DNA of 64,000 nt from Streptomyces venezuelae ATCC 10712 (GCF_008639165.1 NZ_CP029197.1:5708001-5772000), one strand, 5' to 3'; shown: positions 51,955 through 61,235, counted from the first letter of the stretch. Notes: generated from the letters alone by a model not told the origin. A program made the numbers and translations.

Positions 51955-53124
51955 ATGACTGACAAGACTGCTCACACCGGAATGAACACTGGCGGCGGCG
52001 ACGTCCGTCTCACCGGGATCAGCAAGACCTACGGCCCCTTCACGGCCGTCCACCCGCTCGACCTGACCGTCCCGCAGGGCTCCTTCTTCGCCCTCCTCGG
52101 CGCCTCCGGCTGCGGCAAGACCACCACGCTACGCATGATCGCCGGCCTGGAGGACCCCACCACCGGCACCGTCTTCCTCGGCGACAAGGACGTCACCGAC
52201 CTCCCGCCGTACAAGCGGCCGGTCAACACCGTCTTCCAGTCCTACGCGCTCTTCCCGCACATGGACATCACCGAGAACATCGCCTTCGGCCTGCGCCGCC
52301 GCGGCATCAAGTCGGTGAAGAAGCAGGTCGACGAGATGCTGGAGCTCGTCCAGCTCGGCGACAAGGCCCGGCACAAGCCGCACCAGCTCTCCGGCGGCCA
52401 GCAGCAGCGCGTCGCCGTGGCCCGAGCCCTCATCAACCACCCGCAGGTGCTGCTCCTCGACGAGCCGCTCGGCGCCCTCGACCTCAAGCTGCGGCGTCAG
52501 ATGCAGCTGGAGCTCAAGCGGATCCAGACCGAGGTCGGCATCACCTTCGTGCACGTCACCCACGACCAGGAGGAGGCCATGACCATGGCCGACCAGGTCG
52601 CGGTGATGAACGGCGGCCGGGTCGAGCAGCTCGGCGCCCCCGCCGACCTGTACGAGAACCCGCAGACCACCTTCGTCGCCAACTTCCTCGGCACCTCCAA
52701 CCTCATCGAGGCCGAAGTCCTGGAGACCGGCGCCGATGTCGTCGTGACGGCCGGCGGCGGCAAGCTCCGCGTCCCCGGCGACCGCTGTACCTCCGCCGCC
52801 CGCCAGGGCGGCAAGGTGCTCGTGGGCGTCCGCCCCGAGAAGATCTCCCTCGCGCACGCCGACGACGCGGGCTCGATAGCCGACGGGCGCAACCGGGTCA
52901 CCGGCCGGATCGTCGACTCCTCCTTCATCGGCGTCTCCACCCAGTACGTGGTGAACAGCCCGGCGGGCGCGGAACTCCAGGTGTACGAGCAGAACGTGGA
53001 CCGGCGCGCGGGGCTCCTCCCCGGCGCGGAGGTCGTCCTGCACTGGAACCCGGCGCACACCTTCGGGCTCGACGCGGCGCAGGACATCGACGCGGGCGTG
53101 GAGACGGTGGAGGACGCCTCGTGA
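51955..53124 (+). CDS. potA: Polyamine ABC transporter ATPase
   Basis: 389 residues. Walker A GASGCGKTT at 49-57, Q-loop VFQSYALFPHM, signature LSGGQQQRVAVARAL, Walker B LLLDEPLGALD, and H-loop VTHDQEEAMTMADQ. The C-terminal TOBE domain (about 255-375) includes VGVRPEKISLAH. ATG 51955, 43 bases after potD. Overlaps potB by 4 bases. Confidence 0.95.
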   Translation: MTDKTAHTGMNTGGGDVRLTGISKTYGPFTAVHPLDLTVPQGSFFALLGASGCGKTTTLRMIAGLEDPTTGTVFLGDKDVTDLPPYKRPVNTVFQSYALFPHMDITENIAFGLRRRGIKSVKKQVDEMLELVQLGDKARHKPHQLSGGQQQRVAVARALINHPQVLLLDEPLGALDLKLRRQMQLELKRIQTEVGITFVHVTHDQEEAMTMADQVAVMNGGRVEQLGAPADLYENPQTTFVANFLGTSNLIEAEVLETGADVVVTAGGGKLRVPGDRCTSAARQGGKVLVGVRPEKISLAHADDAGSIADGRNRVTGRIVDSSFIGVSTQYVVNSPAGAELQVYEQNVDRRAGLLPGAEVVLHWNPAHTFGLDAAQDIDAGVETVEDAS

Positions 53125-54047
53125 CCACGACCCTGGAGAAAGCCGCTCCTCCGACGGAGGAACCGGTTCTGCGCAAGCCCTCCACCCGCAAGCGGCTCGT
53201 CCCGTACTGGCTGCTGCTGCCCGGTCTCCTCTGGCTCGTCGTCTTCTTCGCGCTGCCGCTGGTCTACCAGGCATCGACCTCCGTGCAGACCGGCTCCCTC
53301 GAAGCCGGTTTCCAGGTCACCTGGCACTTCCAGACCTACTGGGACGCCTTCCAGGAGTACTGGCCGCAGTTCGTCCGCTCCCTGCTGTACGCCGGGACCG
53401 CGACGATCCTCTGCCTCCTCCTCGGCTACCCGCTCGCGTACCTGATCGCCTTCAAGGCCGGCCGCTGGCGCAACCTGCTCCTCGTCCTCGTCATCGCGCC
53501 CTTCTTCACCAGCTTCCTCATCCGGACGCTGGCCTGGAAGACGATCCTCGCGGACGACAGCCTCGTGGTCGACGCGCTGAACGCCCTGCACGTCCTCGAC
53601 GTGACCAGCTGGATCGGCTGGACCGAGGGCGACCGCGTCCTCGCCACCCCGATGGCGGTCGTCTGCGGCCTCACGTACAACTTCCTGCCCTTCATGATCC
53701 TGCCCCTCTACACCTCCCTGGAGCGGATCGACGGACGTCTGCACGAGGCCGCGCAGGACCTGTACGCCTCCCCGGCGACCACCTTCCGCAAGGTGACCTT
53801 CCCGCTGTCGATGCCCGGCGTCGTCTCCGGCACCCTGCTCACCTTCATCCCGGCGAGCGGCGACTACGTCAACGCCGAACTGCTCGGCTCGACCGACACC
53901 AAGATGGTCGGCAACGTCATCCAGTCACAGTTCCTGCGGGTCCTCGACTACCCGACGGCCGCCGCGCTCTCCTTCATCCTCATGGCGATCGTGCTGGTCA
54001 TGGTCACCGTCTACATCCGCCGAGCGGGAACGGAGGACTTGGTCTGA
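53121..54047 (+). CDS. potB: Polyamine ABC transporter permease, first subunit
   Basis: 308 residues, six membrane helices; EAA loop LHEAAQDLYASPATTFRKVT then FPLSMPGV contacts PotA. The early periplasmic loop (TSVQTGSLEAGFQVTWHFQT) is typical of PotB. GTG start overlaps potA (GTGA), and the stop overlaps potC (TGATG). Confidence 0.95.
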   Translation: MTTTLEKAAPPTEEPVLRKPSTRKRLVPYWLLLPGLLWLVVFFALPLVYQASTSVQTGSLEAGFQVTWHFQTYWDAFQEYWPQFVRSLLYAGTATILCLLLGYPLAYLIAFKAGRWRNLLLVLVIAPFFTSFLIRTLAWKTILADDSLVVDALNALHVLDVTSWIGWTEGDRVLATPMAVVCGLTYNFLPFMILPLYTSLERIDGRLHEAAQDLYASPATTFRKVTFPLSMPGVVSGTLLTFIPASGDYVNAELLGSTDTKMVGNVIQSQFLRVLDYPTAAALSFILMAIVLVMVTVYIRRAGTEDLV

Positions 54048-54841
54048 TGCGTTGGATCCGCCGGAACCTCGTCGTCATCGCGGGCCTGCTGACGCTCGCG
54101 TACATGATCCTGCCGAACCTCGTCGTGATGGCGTTCTCCTTCAACAAGCCGAAGGGACGCTTCAACTACTCCTGGCAGGAGTTCTCCCTCGACGCCTGGA
54201 AGGACCCCTGCGGCGTCGCCGACATGTGCGAGTCGCTCTCGCTCTCCCTCCAGCTCGCCGCCTGGGCCACCGTCGGCGCCGTCGTGCTCGGCACGATGAT
54301 CGCCTTCGCCCTCGTCCGCTACCGCTTCCGGGCGCGCGGCGCGATCAACTCGCTGATCTTCCTGCCGATGGCGATGCCCGAGGTCGTCATGGCCGCCTCG
54401 CTGCTCACCCTCTTCCTCAACATGGGCATCGAGCTCGGCTTCTGGACGGTCCTGATCGCCCACATCATGTTCTGTCTGTCGTTCGTCGTGACGGCGGTCA
54501 AGGCTCGGGTCATGTCCATGGACCCCCGCCTGGAGGAGGCCGCGCGCGACCTCTACGCGGGGCCGACGCAGACCTTCCTGCGGGTGACCCTGCCGATCGC
54601 CGCGCCCGGCATCGCCGCCGGCGCCCTGCTGGCCTTCGCGCTCTCGTTCGACGACTTCATCATCACCAACTTCAACGCGGGCTCCACCGTGACCTTCCCC
54701 ATGTTCGTCTGGGGCTCGGCGCAGCGCGGAACCCCCGTTCAGATCAACGTCATCGGCACCGCGATGTTCGTCCTCGCGGTACTGGTGGTCGTGGCCGGGC
54801 AAATCATTACGAACCGGCGCAAGAAAACAGCAACGGCCTGA
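54047..54841 (+). CDS. potC: Polyamine ABC transporter permease, second subunit
   Basis: 264 residues, six membrane helices; EAA loop LEEAARDLYAGPTQTFLRVT and the PotC-type segment LAFALSFDDFIITNFNAGST, which lines the polyamine path. ATG overlaps potB. The oxidase gene follows 37 bases later. Confidence 0.95.
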   Translation: MRWIRRNLVVIAGLLTLAYMILPNLVVMAFSFNKPKGRFNYSWQEFSLDAWKDPCGVADMCESLSLSLQLAAWATVGAVVLGTMIAFALVRYRFRARGAINSLIFLPMAMPEVVMAASLLTLFLNMGIELGFWTVLIAHIMFCLSFVVTAVKARVMSMDPRLEEAARDLYAGPTQTFLRVTLPIAAPGIAAGALLAFALSFDDFIITNFNAGSTVTFPMFVWGSAQRGTPVQINVIGTAMFVLAVLVVVAGQIITNRRKKTATA

Positions 54842-54878
54842 GCGAAACGAAGCTCAGGCACCGAAGGAGTTGGAAACC

Positions 54879-56297
54879 ATGGCCCCAGTCGCCATGCGTC
54901 TCGCTGCACAATCTCTCTCCGACGCCCAGCCCGTCCCCTTCTGGCTGGAAGACCCCGGCAAGCCCGGCGCCCTGCCCGCCCTCACCGGCACCGAGAAGTG
55001 CGATCTCCTCGTCGTCGGCGGCGGCTACAGCGGACTGTGGACCGCGCTCCTCGCCAAGGAGCGCGACCCCGCCCGGGATGTCGTACTGATCGAAGGCCGC
55101 GAGGTGGGCTGGGCCGCCTCGGGCCGCAACGGAGGGTTCTGCGCCGCCTCCCTCACCCACGGCTTCGGCAACGGACTGGCCCGCTGGCCGGGCGAGCTGC
55201 CGAAGCTCGAAGAGCTCGGCGAGCGCAACCTCGACGCCATCGAGGACGCGGTCGCCCGCTACTCCCTCGACTGCGACTTCGAGCGCACCGGCGAGATCGA
55301 CGTGGCCACCGAGCCGTACCAGGTCGAGGAGCTCCGCGAGGTGTACGAGGAGATCGAACGCCTCGGCCTCGCCGACGGCATCGAGCTCCTCGACCGGGAC
55401 GCGGTCCGCGCCGAGGTCGACTCGCCCACCTTCCTCGGGGGCCTCTGGGACCGCCGGGGCGTCGCCATGCTGAACCCGGCCAAGCTGGCCTGGGGCCTGA
55501 AGCGGGCCTGCCTCGACCTGGGCGTGCGGATCTTCGAGAACACCCCCGGCCTCGACCTGACCTCCGTCGGCGGCGGCATGGGCGTGCGCACCCCGTACGG
55601 CCGGGTCCTCGCCCGCCGGGTCGCCCTCGGCACCAACGTCTTCCCGTCGCTGGTCAAGCGCGTCCGCGCGTACACCGTCCCGGTCTACGACTACGCCCTG
55701 ATGACCGAGCCGCTCAGCGCCGAGCAGCTCGCGTCGATCGGCTGGAAGAACCGGCAGGGGCTCGGCGACTCCGCCAACCAGTTCCACTACTTCCGGATCA
55801 CCGCCGACCACCGGATCCTGTGGGGCGGCTACGACGCGATCTACCGCTTCGGCGGCAAGGTCAGCGCCGAGATGGACCACCGCCCGGAGACCTACCTCAA
55901 GCTCGCCGAGCACTTCTTCCGCTGCTTCCCGCAGTTGGAAGGGCTGCGCTTCAGCCATGCCTGGGGCGGGGCGATCGACACCTGCTCCCGCTTCTCCGCC
56001 TTCTTCGGTACGGCGTACCAGGGCAGGGTGGCGTACGCGGCCGGGTTCACCGGCCTCGGCGTCGGCGCGACCCGCTTCGGCGGGGACGTGATGCTCGACC
56101 TGCTCGCGGGGGAGCGCACCGAGCGGACCGAGCTGGAGATGGTCCGCTCCAAGCCGCTGCCGTTCCCGCCCGAGCCGATCGCCTGGGCCGGCATCGGCAT
56201 CACCAAGTGGTCGCTGGCGCGGGCCGACGAGCACGGCGGGCGGCGCAACCTGTGGCTGAAGGCGATGGACAAGGTCGGCCTGGGCTTCGACAGCTGA
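54879..56297 (+). CDS. puuB: FAD-dependent oxidoreductase, gamma-glutamylputrescine oxidase (PuuB)-like
   Basis: 472 residues of the DAO fold. The dinucleotide-binding motif VVGGGYSGLWTALLAKE (GGGYSG at 47-52) is followed by GWAASGRNGGFCAASLTHGF, the flavin-contact region typical of PuuB, and ending AYAAGFTGLGVGATRFGGDV. PuuB oxidises gamma-glutamylputrescine to the aldehyde. This fits a puu-type route in which the dehydrogenase at 49101 acts next; the required gamma-glutamylpolyamine synthetase is not in the window. GAAGGAG at 54863-54869 supports ATG 54879 over the TTG at 54870. Confidence 0.88.
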   Translation: MAPVAMRLAAQSLSDAQPVPFWLEDPGKPGALPALTGTEKCDLLVVGGGYSGLWTALLAKERDPARDVVLIEGREVGWAASGRNGGFCAASLTHGFGNGLARWPGELPKLEELGERNLDAIEDAVARYSLDCDFERTGEIDVATEPYQVEELREVYEEIERLGLADGIELLDRDAVRAEVDSPTFLGGLWDRRGVAMLNPAKLAWGLKRACLDLGVRIFENTPGLDLTSVGGGMGVRTPYGRVLARRVALGTNVFPSLVKRVRAYTVPVYDYALMTEPLSAEQLASIGWKNRQGLGDSANQFHYFRITADHRILWGGYDAIYRFGGKVSAEMDHRPETYLKLAEHFFRCFPQLEGLRFSHAWGGAIDTCSRFSAFFGTAYQGRVAYAAGFTGLGVGATRFGGDVMLDLLAGERTERTELEMVRSKPLPFPPEPIAWAGIGITKWSLARADEHGGRRNLWLKAMDKVGLGFDS

Positions 56298-56315
56298 GGC
56301 GTGGACCCTCTTTGT

Positions 56316-56331
56316 AGTGATCTACATCACA
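56316..56331. promoter_or_regulatory. CRP/FNR-type binding site
   Basis: AGTGATCTACATCACA differs at one base from the TGTGA-N6-TCACA palindrome bound by CRP-family proteins; the inner GTGA-N6-TCAC is perfect. It lies 91 bases before the next gene and 19 after puuB. Confidence 0.55.
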
Positions 56332-56421
56332 ACCGATGGGTAGCTGAAACCGCGTAAGAGTTGCCGCCGGAATCGCTCTCTCCGTACGGACACCGTGTCC
56401 ACACGGAAGGAGAGCGTTGCG

Positions 56422-56892
56422 ATGACTGGTACGGGGGCCTCGGGCGCCAAGAGCGCGGTGGAGTGGCTGGTTTCGGTCGCACCCGATCCCGACGCCTGCC
56501 GGTGGGAGTGGGAGCGCAATCCCCACGGGGTCGCGCTGCTCCCCGCCGGCAGGCGTTGGGACGTCCTGATCCTGCCGGCCGAACTCGGCTACCCCACCCT
56601 CGACGTCCTGACCCGGCTGGTGGACCGGCCCGGTCCGGTGCTCGCCGACTTCGGCGACGCCCGGATGGGCTTCTTCGTCCCTCCCGGCACCGCCGCCCGC
56701 TGGCTCGGCACCGGGGTGCGCGGCGCGGGCGCCGGCACCTGGATCGTCGTGCCGTACCCGGGCCGGGCGACCGGCGGGGTGCGCTGGCTGGTGGCGCCCG
56801 ACGGCATGGGCACCCTCACCGACGCCGCCCTCCTGGAGCTGGCGATGCACGAGGCGGCGGGGTGGATCGGACGGGCGGGAGGGGTGTCGTAG
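56422..56892 (+). CDS. Conserved hypothetical protein, Streptomyces type
   Basis: 156 residues, soluble, no signal or membrane segment. Recognisable conserved stretches are CRWEWERNPHGVALLPAGRR, ELGYPTLDVLTRLVDRPGPV and GGVRWLVAPDGMGTLTDAAL. I do not recognise the fold with confidence; the layout (a W-R-W substrate-like loop, then FVPPGTAARWLG) recalls bifunctional primase-polymerase N-domains annotated in Streptomyces, but no catalytic residues can be shown. ATG 56422 with GGAAGGAGAG at 56404-56413. The CRP-type site upstream is its likely regulator. Confidence 0.78.
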   Translation: MTGTGASGAKSAVEWLVSVAPDPDACRWEWERNPHGVALLPAGRRWDVLILPAELGYPTLDVLTRLVDRPGPVLADFGDARMGFFVPPGTAARWLGTGVRGAGAGTWIVVPYPGRATGGVRWLVAPDGMGTLTDAALLELAMHEAAGWIGRAGGVS

Positions 56893-56951
56893 GCGGCGTG
56901 GTCCGTACGGTGGGCGGGTGGCCCCGTCCGCCGTGCGGACGTCGGAGACAG

Positions 56952-56985
56952 AGGTCTTGACCACTTGATTGGTCTGGACCATGCT
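56952..56985 (+). promoter_or_regulatory. Chitinase promoter with two DasR-type (dre) sites
   Basis: TTGACC (56957-56962) and CATGCT (56980-56985) with a 17-base spacer form a vegetative promoter. Two sites resemble the DasR consensus TGGTCTAGACCA: TTGGTCTGGACCAT at 56969-56982 (one mismatch in the 12-base core) and AGGTCTTGACCACT at 56952-56965. One covers the -35 and the other the spacer and -10, so DasR binding would block transcription until N-acetylglucosamine signals are present. Confidence 0.8.
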
Positions 56986-57028
56986 GTGGCGCGCTCCCCA
57001 CTCGATTCCCCCACCCCCGGAGGCAGTT

Positions 57029-58831
57029 GTGGACCGCGCCAGACCTCTCACCGTGCTCCTCGCGGCCGCCCTGGCCGCCGGAGGGCTCGCCGCGCTCGGC
57101 CCCGCCGCCCAGGCCGCCGACGCCGAACTCGCCCGCAACGGCGGCTTCGAGGCGGGCCTGGACGGCTGGACGTGTACGGCGGGCAGCGGCGCCGCCGTCT
57201 CCTCACCCGTCCACGGCGGTACGAAGGCACTCCAGGCGACCCCCGCCGGCAGCGACAACGCCAAGTGCTCCCAGACCGTGACCGTGAAGCCCAACTCCTC
57301 GTACACGCTCAGCGGTTGGGTGCGCGGCAGCTACGTCTACCTCGGCGCCACCGGTACCGGCACCACCGACGTCTCCACCTGGACGGGCTCAGCCCCCGAC
57401 TGGCAGCGGCTCGCGACCACGTTCACGACGGGCGCCTCGACGACCTCGGTCACGATCTACACCCACGGCTGGTACGGCACCCCCGCCTACCAGGCCGACG
57501 ACCTCTCCCTCTACGGCCCCGGCGGCGACCCGGTGCAGCTCCCCGCCGCCCCCACCGGCCTCGCGGCGGGCTCCCCGACCTCCACCACCGTGCCGCTGAC
57601 CTGGTCCGCGGTCCCCGGCGCCACCTCGTACAACGTCTACCGGGGGACCACCAAGGTCCAGACGGTCAGCGGCACCTCCGCCACCGTCACCGGGCTCACC
57701 GCCTCCACCGCGTACACCTTCCAGGTCAGCGCCGTGAACAGCGCCGGCGAGTCCGCCAAGTCGGCCGCCGTCAGCGCCACCACGACCAGCGGGGGCGGAG
57801 GCGGCAACCCCGGCCTGCCCGCGCACGCCCTCGTCGGCTACCTCCACGCCAGCTTCGCCAACGGCTCCGGCTACACCCGCATGGCCGACGTCCCCGCCTC
57901 CTGGGACGTCATCAACCTCGCCTTCGGCGAGCCGACCTCGGTCACCTCCGGCGACATCCGCTTCAGCCTCTGCCCGGCGACCGAGTGCCCGAACGTCGAG
58001 TCCGCCGCCGACTTCAAGGCGGCGATCAAGGCCAAGCAGGCCGCGGGCAAGAAGGTCCTCATCTCCATCGGCGGCCAGAACGGCCAGGTCCAGCTCTCCA
58101 CCACCGCCGCCCGCGACACCTTCGTCTCCTCCGTCTCGAAGATCATCGACGAGTACGGCCTCGACGGCCTCGACATCGACTTCGAGGGCCACTCCCTCTC
58201 GCTCCAGACCGGCGACACCGACTTCCGCAACCCGACCAGCCCGGTCATCGTCAACCTGATCCAGGCGGTCAAGACCCTCAAGGCCAAGTACGGCGCCGGC
58301 TTCGTCCTGACGATGGCCCCCGAGACCTTCTTCGTCCAGCTCGGCTACCAGTACTACGGCTCCGGCCCCTGGGGCGGCCAGGACCCGCGCGCCGGCGCCT
58401 ACCTGCCGGTCATCCACGCCCTGCGCGACGACCTGACCCTGCTGCACGTCCAGGACTACAACTCCGGCTCCATCATGGGCCTGGACAACCAGTACCACTC
58501 GATGGGCGGCGCCGACTTCCACATCGCGATGACCGACATGCTGCTCACCGGCTTCCCGGTCGCGGGCAACACCGACCGCGTCTTCCCGCCCCTCCGCCCC
58601 GACCAGGTCGCCATCGGCCTCCCGGCCTCCACCCAGGCGGGCAACGGCCACACCACGCCGTCCGAGGTGAACAAGGCCCTCGACTGCCTGACGAAGAAGA
58701 CCAACTGCGGCACCTACCAGACCCACGGCACCTGGCCCGCCCTGCGCGGCCTGATGACCTGGTCGATCAACTGGGACCGCTACAACCAGTGGCAGTTCAG
58801 CCAGAACTTCGACGCGTACAACTGGAGCTGA
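57029..58831 (+). CDS. Secreted family 18 chitinase with CBM and Fn3 domains
   Basis: 600 residues. Sec signal (PLTVLLAAALAAGGLAALGP, cut after AQA near 30). Residues 30-165 are a carbohydrate-binding jelly-roll (RNGGFEAGLDGWTCTAGSGA), about 175-255 a fibronectin III domain (APTGLAAGSPTSTTVPLTWS), a glycine linker, then GH18 from about 265. The catalytic DxxDxDxE is DGLDIDFE at 379-386 with Glu386 as acid; SIGG and MTWSINWD are also present. Hydrolyses chitin outside the cell. GTG 57029 with CCGGAGG at 57017-57023. Its last 35 bases overlap the convergent phosphatase gene. Confidence 0.95.
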   Translation: MDRARPLTVLLAAALAAGGLAALGPAAQAADAELARNGGFEAGLDGWTCTAGSGAAVSSPVHGGTKALQATPAGSDNAKCSQTVTVKPNSSYTLSGWVRGSYVYLGATGTGTTDVSTWTGSAPDWQRLATTFTTGASTTSVTIYTHGWYGTPAYQADDLSLYGPGGDPVQLPAAPTGLAAGSPTSTTVPLTWSAVPGATSYNVYRGTTKVQTVSGTSATVTGLTASTAYTFQVSAVNSAGESAKSAAVSATTTSGGGGGNPGLPAHALVGYLHASFANGSGYTRMADVPASWDVINLAFGEPTSVTSGDIRFSLCPATECPNVESAADFKAAIKAKQAAGKKVLISIGGQNGQVQLSTTAARDTFVSSVSKIIDEYGLDGLDIDFEGHSLSLQTGDTDFRNPTSPVIVNLIQAVKTLKAKYGAGFVLTMAPETFFVQLGYQYYGSGPWGGQDPRAGAYLPVIHALRDDLTLLHVQDYNSGSIMGLDNQYHSMGGADFHIAMTDMLLTGFPVAGNTDRVFPPLRPDQVAIGLPASTQAGNGHTTPSEVNKALDCLTKKTNCGTYQTHGTWPALRGLMTWSINWDRYNQWQFSQNFDAYNWS

Positions 58832-59531
58832 CGGCCAGCACCAGCAGACTGAGACAGAGACTGGCCAGCACGTCCAACGGCCAGTGGAAGCCCCGCAGGA
58901 CGAGGCCGGACCCTGTCACCGCCGTCAGTACGGCGGCGACGGGGATCAGCCGGTTCGAGACCAGGAAGGCCGCGCCGAAGTAGGCGACGGCGGCCGTGGC
59001 CGTGTGGCCCGAGGGGTAGTAGCCCTGCGCCCAGGGCTCCAGCGGGCCGGGGCGGGCCGTCCACTCCTTCAGCGGGATCACGAGCAGGGGCACGGCGGCC
59101 ATCGCGAGGCCCGCGTACAGGGCCGGGAGCCGGCGGCCGCGCCACACCGCGTACGCCATCGCGCAGCCGAGGACGGGCAGGGCGACGGTCATGTTGCCGA
59201 GGTCGGAGGCGAGTTCGCTCAGGGAGCGGGGGACCGTGTCCACCAGGGAACGGGACACCCGCTCGTCGAGCCCGGCCAAGGGGCCGTGGACGAGCACCTG
59301 CCAGGTCACGACGACGAGGGCGACGAGCGCCGAGAAGAGAGCCGGCCGCCCTGGAACAGGGGGGGTGGTTCCAGGGCGGCCGAGGGGATCGGGTCGCCGC
59401 GCGCCCCGGGGGGTATGGGGCGGGCGGCCGTCCGATCGGTGAGGAGTCCCGGAGCACGAGTCTCCGGTGGTGTGCGCGACGGCACGGTGTGGGCGGGGCT
59501 GGGGAGGCTCCGCCCGGGGTGTTTCTCTCAT
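58797..59531 (-). CDS. PAP2-family membrane phosphatase
   Basis: Five to six membrane helices start at about residue 64. Phosphatase motifs: KEWTARPGP (KxxxxxxRP-like), YPSGHTAT and LRGFHWPLD (the SRxxxxxHxxxD motif with L replacing S). Likely dephosphorylates a lipid phosphate or undecaprenyl pyrophosphate. The start is unsure: ATG 59531 gives 244 residues, of which the first 60 are a proline/arginine-rich region with no family similarity, and no good ribosome binding site is seen. A 14-bp hairpin lies inside this part. The C-terminus overlaps the chitinase stop region. Confidence 0.82.
   Translation of the reverse strand: MRETPRAEPPQPRPHRAVAHTTGDSCSGTPHRSDGRPPHTPRGARRPDPLGRPGTTPPVPGRPALFSALVALVVVTWQVLVHGPLAGLDERVSRSLVDTVPRSLSELASDLGNMTVALPVLGCAMAYAVWRGRRLPALYAGLAMAAVPLLVIPLKEWTARPGPLEPWAQGYYPSGHTATAAVAYFGAAFLVSNRLIPVAAVLTAVTGSGLVLRGFHWPLDVLASLCLSLLVLAVSSSCTRRSSG
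59344..59381. other. 14-bp perfect hairpin within the 5' part of the PAP2 gene
   Basis: GGCCGCCCTGGAAC (59344-59357) and GTTCCAGGGCGGCC (59368-59381) around a 10-base G-rich loop. It looks like a terminator or leader hairpin but falls inside the predicted coding region, just before the first membrane helix. Confidence 0.6.
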
Positions 59532-59619
59532 CTGCCGAAACCGTACGTCAGAGAAGAGGGGACCGACAGCGGGAAACGCATCCCGCCATCGGCCCCCCAC
59601 AGAGTCTTCACACGGAGTG

Positions 59620-60954
59620 TCAGATCTGGGCGAACGCGTTCTCGAGGATGTCGAGACCCTCGTTCAGCAGGTCCTCGCCGATCACCAGCGGCGGCAGGAA
59701 GCGCAGCACGTTGCCGTAGGTGCCACAGGTCAGGACCAGCAGGCCCTCGTTGTGGCAGGCCTTCGCCAGGGCGCCCGCGGCCTCCGCGAACGGCTCCTTG
59801 GTCGCCGGGTCCTTCACCAGCTCGATGGCGATCATGGCGCCGCGGCCGCGGATGTCACCGATGACCGGGAACTTCTCCTGCATGGCCGTGAGGCGGGTCT
59901 TCATGACCTCCTCGATGCGCTTGGCCTTGCCGTTGAGGTCCAGCTCCTTCATCGTCTCGATGGCACCCAGCGCACCGGCGCAGGCCACCGGGTTGCCGCC
60001 GTAGGTGCCGCCGAGACCGCCGCCGTGGACGGAGTCCATGATCTCGGCGCGGCCGGTGACGGCGGCGAGCGGCAGACCGCCCGCGATGCCCTTGGCGGTG
60101 GTGATGAGGTCCGGGACGATGCCCTCGTCCTCACACGCGAACCACTGGCCCGTACGGCAGAAACCGGCCTGGATCTCGTCGGCGACGAAGACGATGCCGT
60201 TGTCGTTGGCGAACTTCACGATCGCCGGCAGGAAGCCCTTGGCCGGCTCGATGAAGCCGCCCTCGCCGAGGACCGGCTCGATGATGATCGCGGCGACGTT
60301 GTCGGCGCCGATCTGCTTGGTGATGTTGTCGATCGCCTGCGCGGCGGCCTCGGGGCCGCAGTTCTCGGCCCCGGTCGGCCAGCGGTAGCCGTAGGCCACC
60401 GGCACCCGGTAGACCTCGGGCGCGAACGGCCCGAAGCCCTGCTTGTACGGCATGTTCTTCGACGTCAGCGCCATCGTCAGGTTCGTACGGCCGTGGTAGC
60501 CGTGGTCGAAGACGACGACGGCCTGGCGCTTGGTGTACGAACGGGCGATCTTGACCGCGTTCTCGACGGCCTCGGCGCCGGAGTTGAACAGCGCGGACTT
60601 CTTGGCGTGGTCGCCCGGGGTCAGCTCGGCGAGCGCCTCACAGACCTCCACGTAACCCTCGTACGGCGTCACCATGAAACAGGTGTGGGTGAAGTCCTGG
60701 AGCTGCGCGGACGCGCGGCGCACGACGGCCTCCGCGGAGGCGCCGACCGAGGTCACGGCGATGCCGGAACCGAAGTCGATCAGACGGTTGCCGTCGACGT
60801 CCTCGATGATGCCGCCACCGGCCCGCTTGGTGAAGACGGGCAGCGTCGAGCCGACACCACCGGCGACCGTGTCGAGACGGCGGGCCTGAAGCTCCTGCGA
60901 CTTCGGACCGGGGATGGCGGTGACGATGCGCCGCTCCTGCGGGACAGCGTTCAT
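59620..60954 (-). CDS. gabT: 4-aminobutyrate aminotransferase
   Basis: 444 residues, class III PLP enzyme. NSGAEAVENAVKIARSYTKR, FDHGYHGRTNLTMALTSK, VADEIQAGFCRTGQWFA and the Schiff-base Lys288 in TTAKGIAGGLPLAAV match GABA transaminases, which convert GABA and 2-oxoglutarate to succinate semialdehyde and glutamate. It is the natural last step for the polyamine route encoded upstream. ATG 60954 with AGGAG 7 bases upstream; TAGCCT at 61007-61002 (minus strand) may be its -10. No gabD is next to it. Confidence 0.94.
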   Translation of the reverse strand: MNAVPQERRIVTAIPGPKSQELQARRLDTVAGGVGSTLPVFTKRAGGGIIEDVDGNRLIDFGSGIAVTSVGASAEAVVRRASAQLQDFTHTCFMVTPYEGYVEVCEALAELTPGDHAKKSALFNSGAEAVENAVKIARSYTKRQAVVVFDHGYHGRTNLTMALTSKNMPYKQGFGPFAPEVYRVPVAYGYRWPTGAENCGPEAAAQAIDNITKQIGADNVAAIIIEPVLGEGGFIEPAKGFLPAIVKFANDNGIVFVADEIQAGFCRTGQWFACEDEGIVPDLITTAKGIAGGLPLAAVTGRAEIMDSVHGGGLGGTYGGNPVACAGALGAIETMKELDLNGKAKRIEEVMKTRLTAMQEKFPVIGDIRGRGAMIAIELVKDPATKEPFAEAAGALAKACHNEGLLVLTCGTYGNVLRFLPPLVIGEDLLNEGLDILENAFAQI

Positions 60955-61235
60955 GCGGGGCTCCTGGGGATGTTCTGGACGCACTTGCGGGTTTCCTCCG
61001 CAGGCTAGGCGCGGGGGAGGGGCGGGGGCATGCGCCGATCGGGAGTGATGGGGGGTGTGTCGTTGTCCGGGATGGACATGGCGGTTCCGGTTCCACCCCG
61101 CCGGACCGCGCCTCCGCCCCCACCACCAGGCCCCCCGGGCACACGGGTGGGTGAAACCCCTCCGGGGCGCCCCCGGCCCACTAGATTGACGGTGGCACAG
61201 AGACGGCGACCTGGCTGGTCAGGGGGCAGGGGTTC

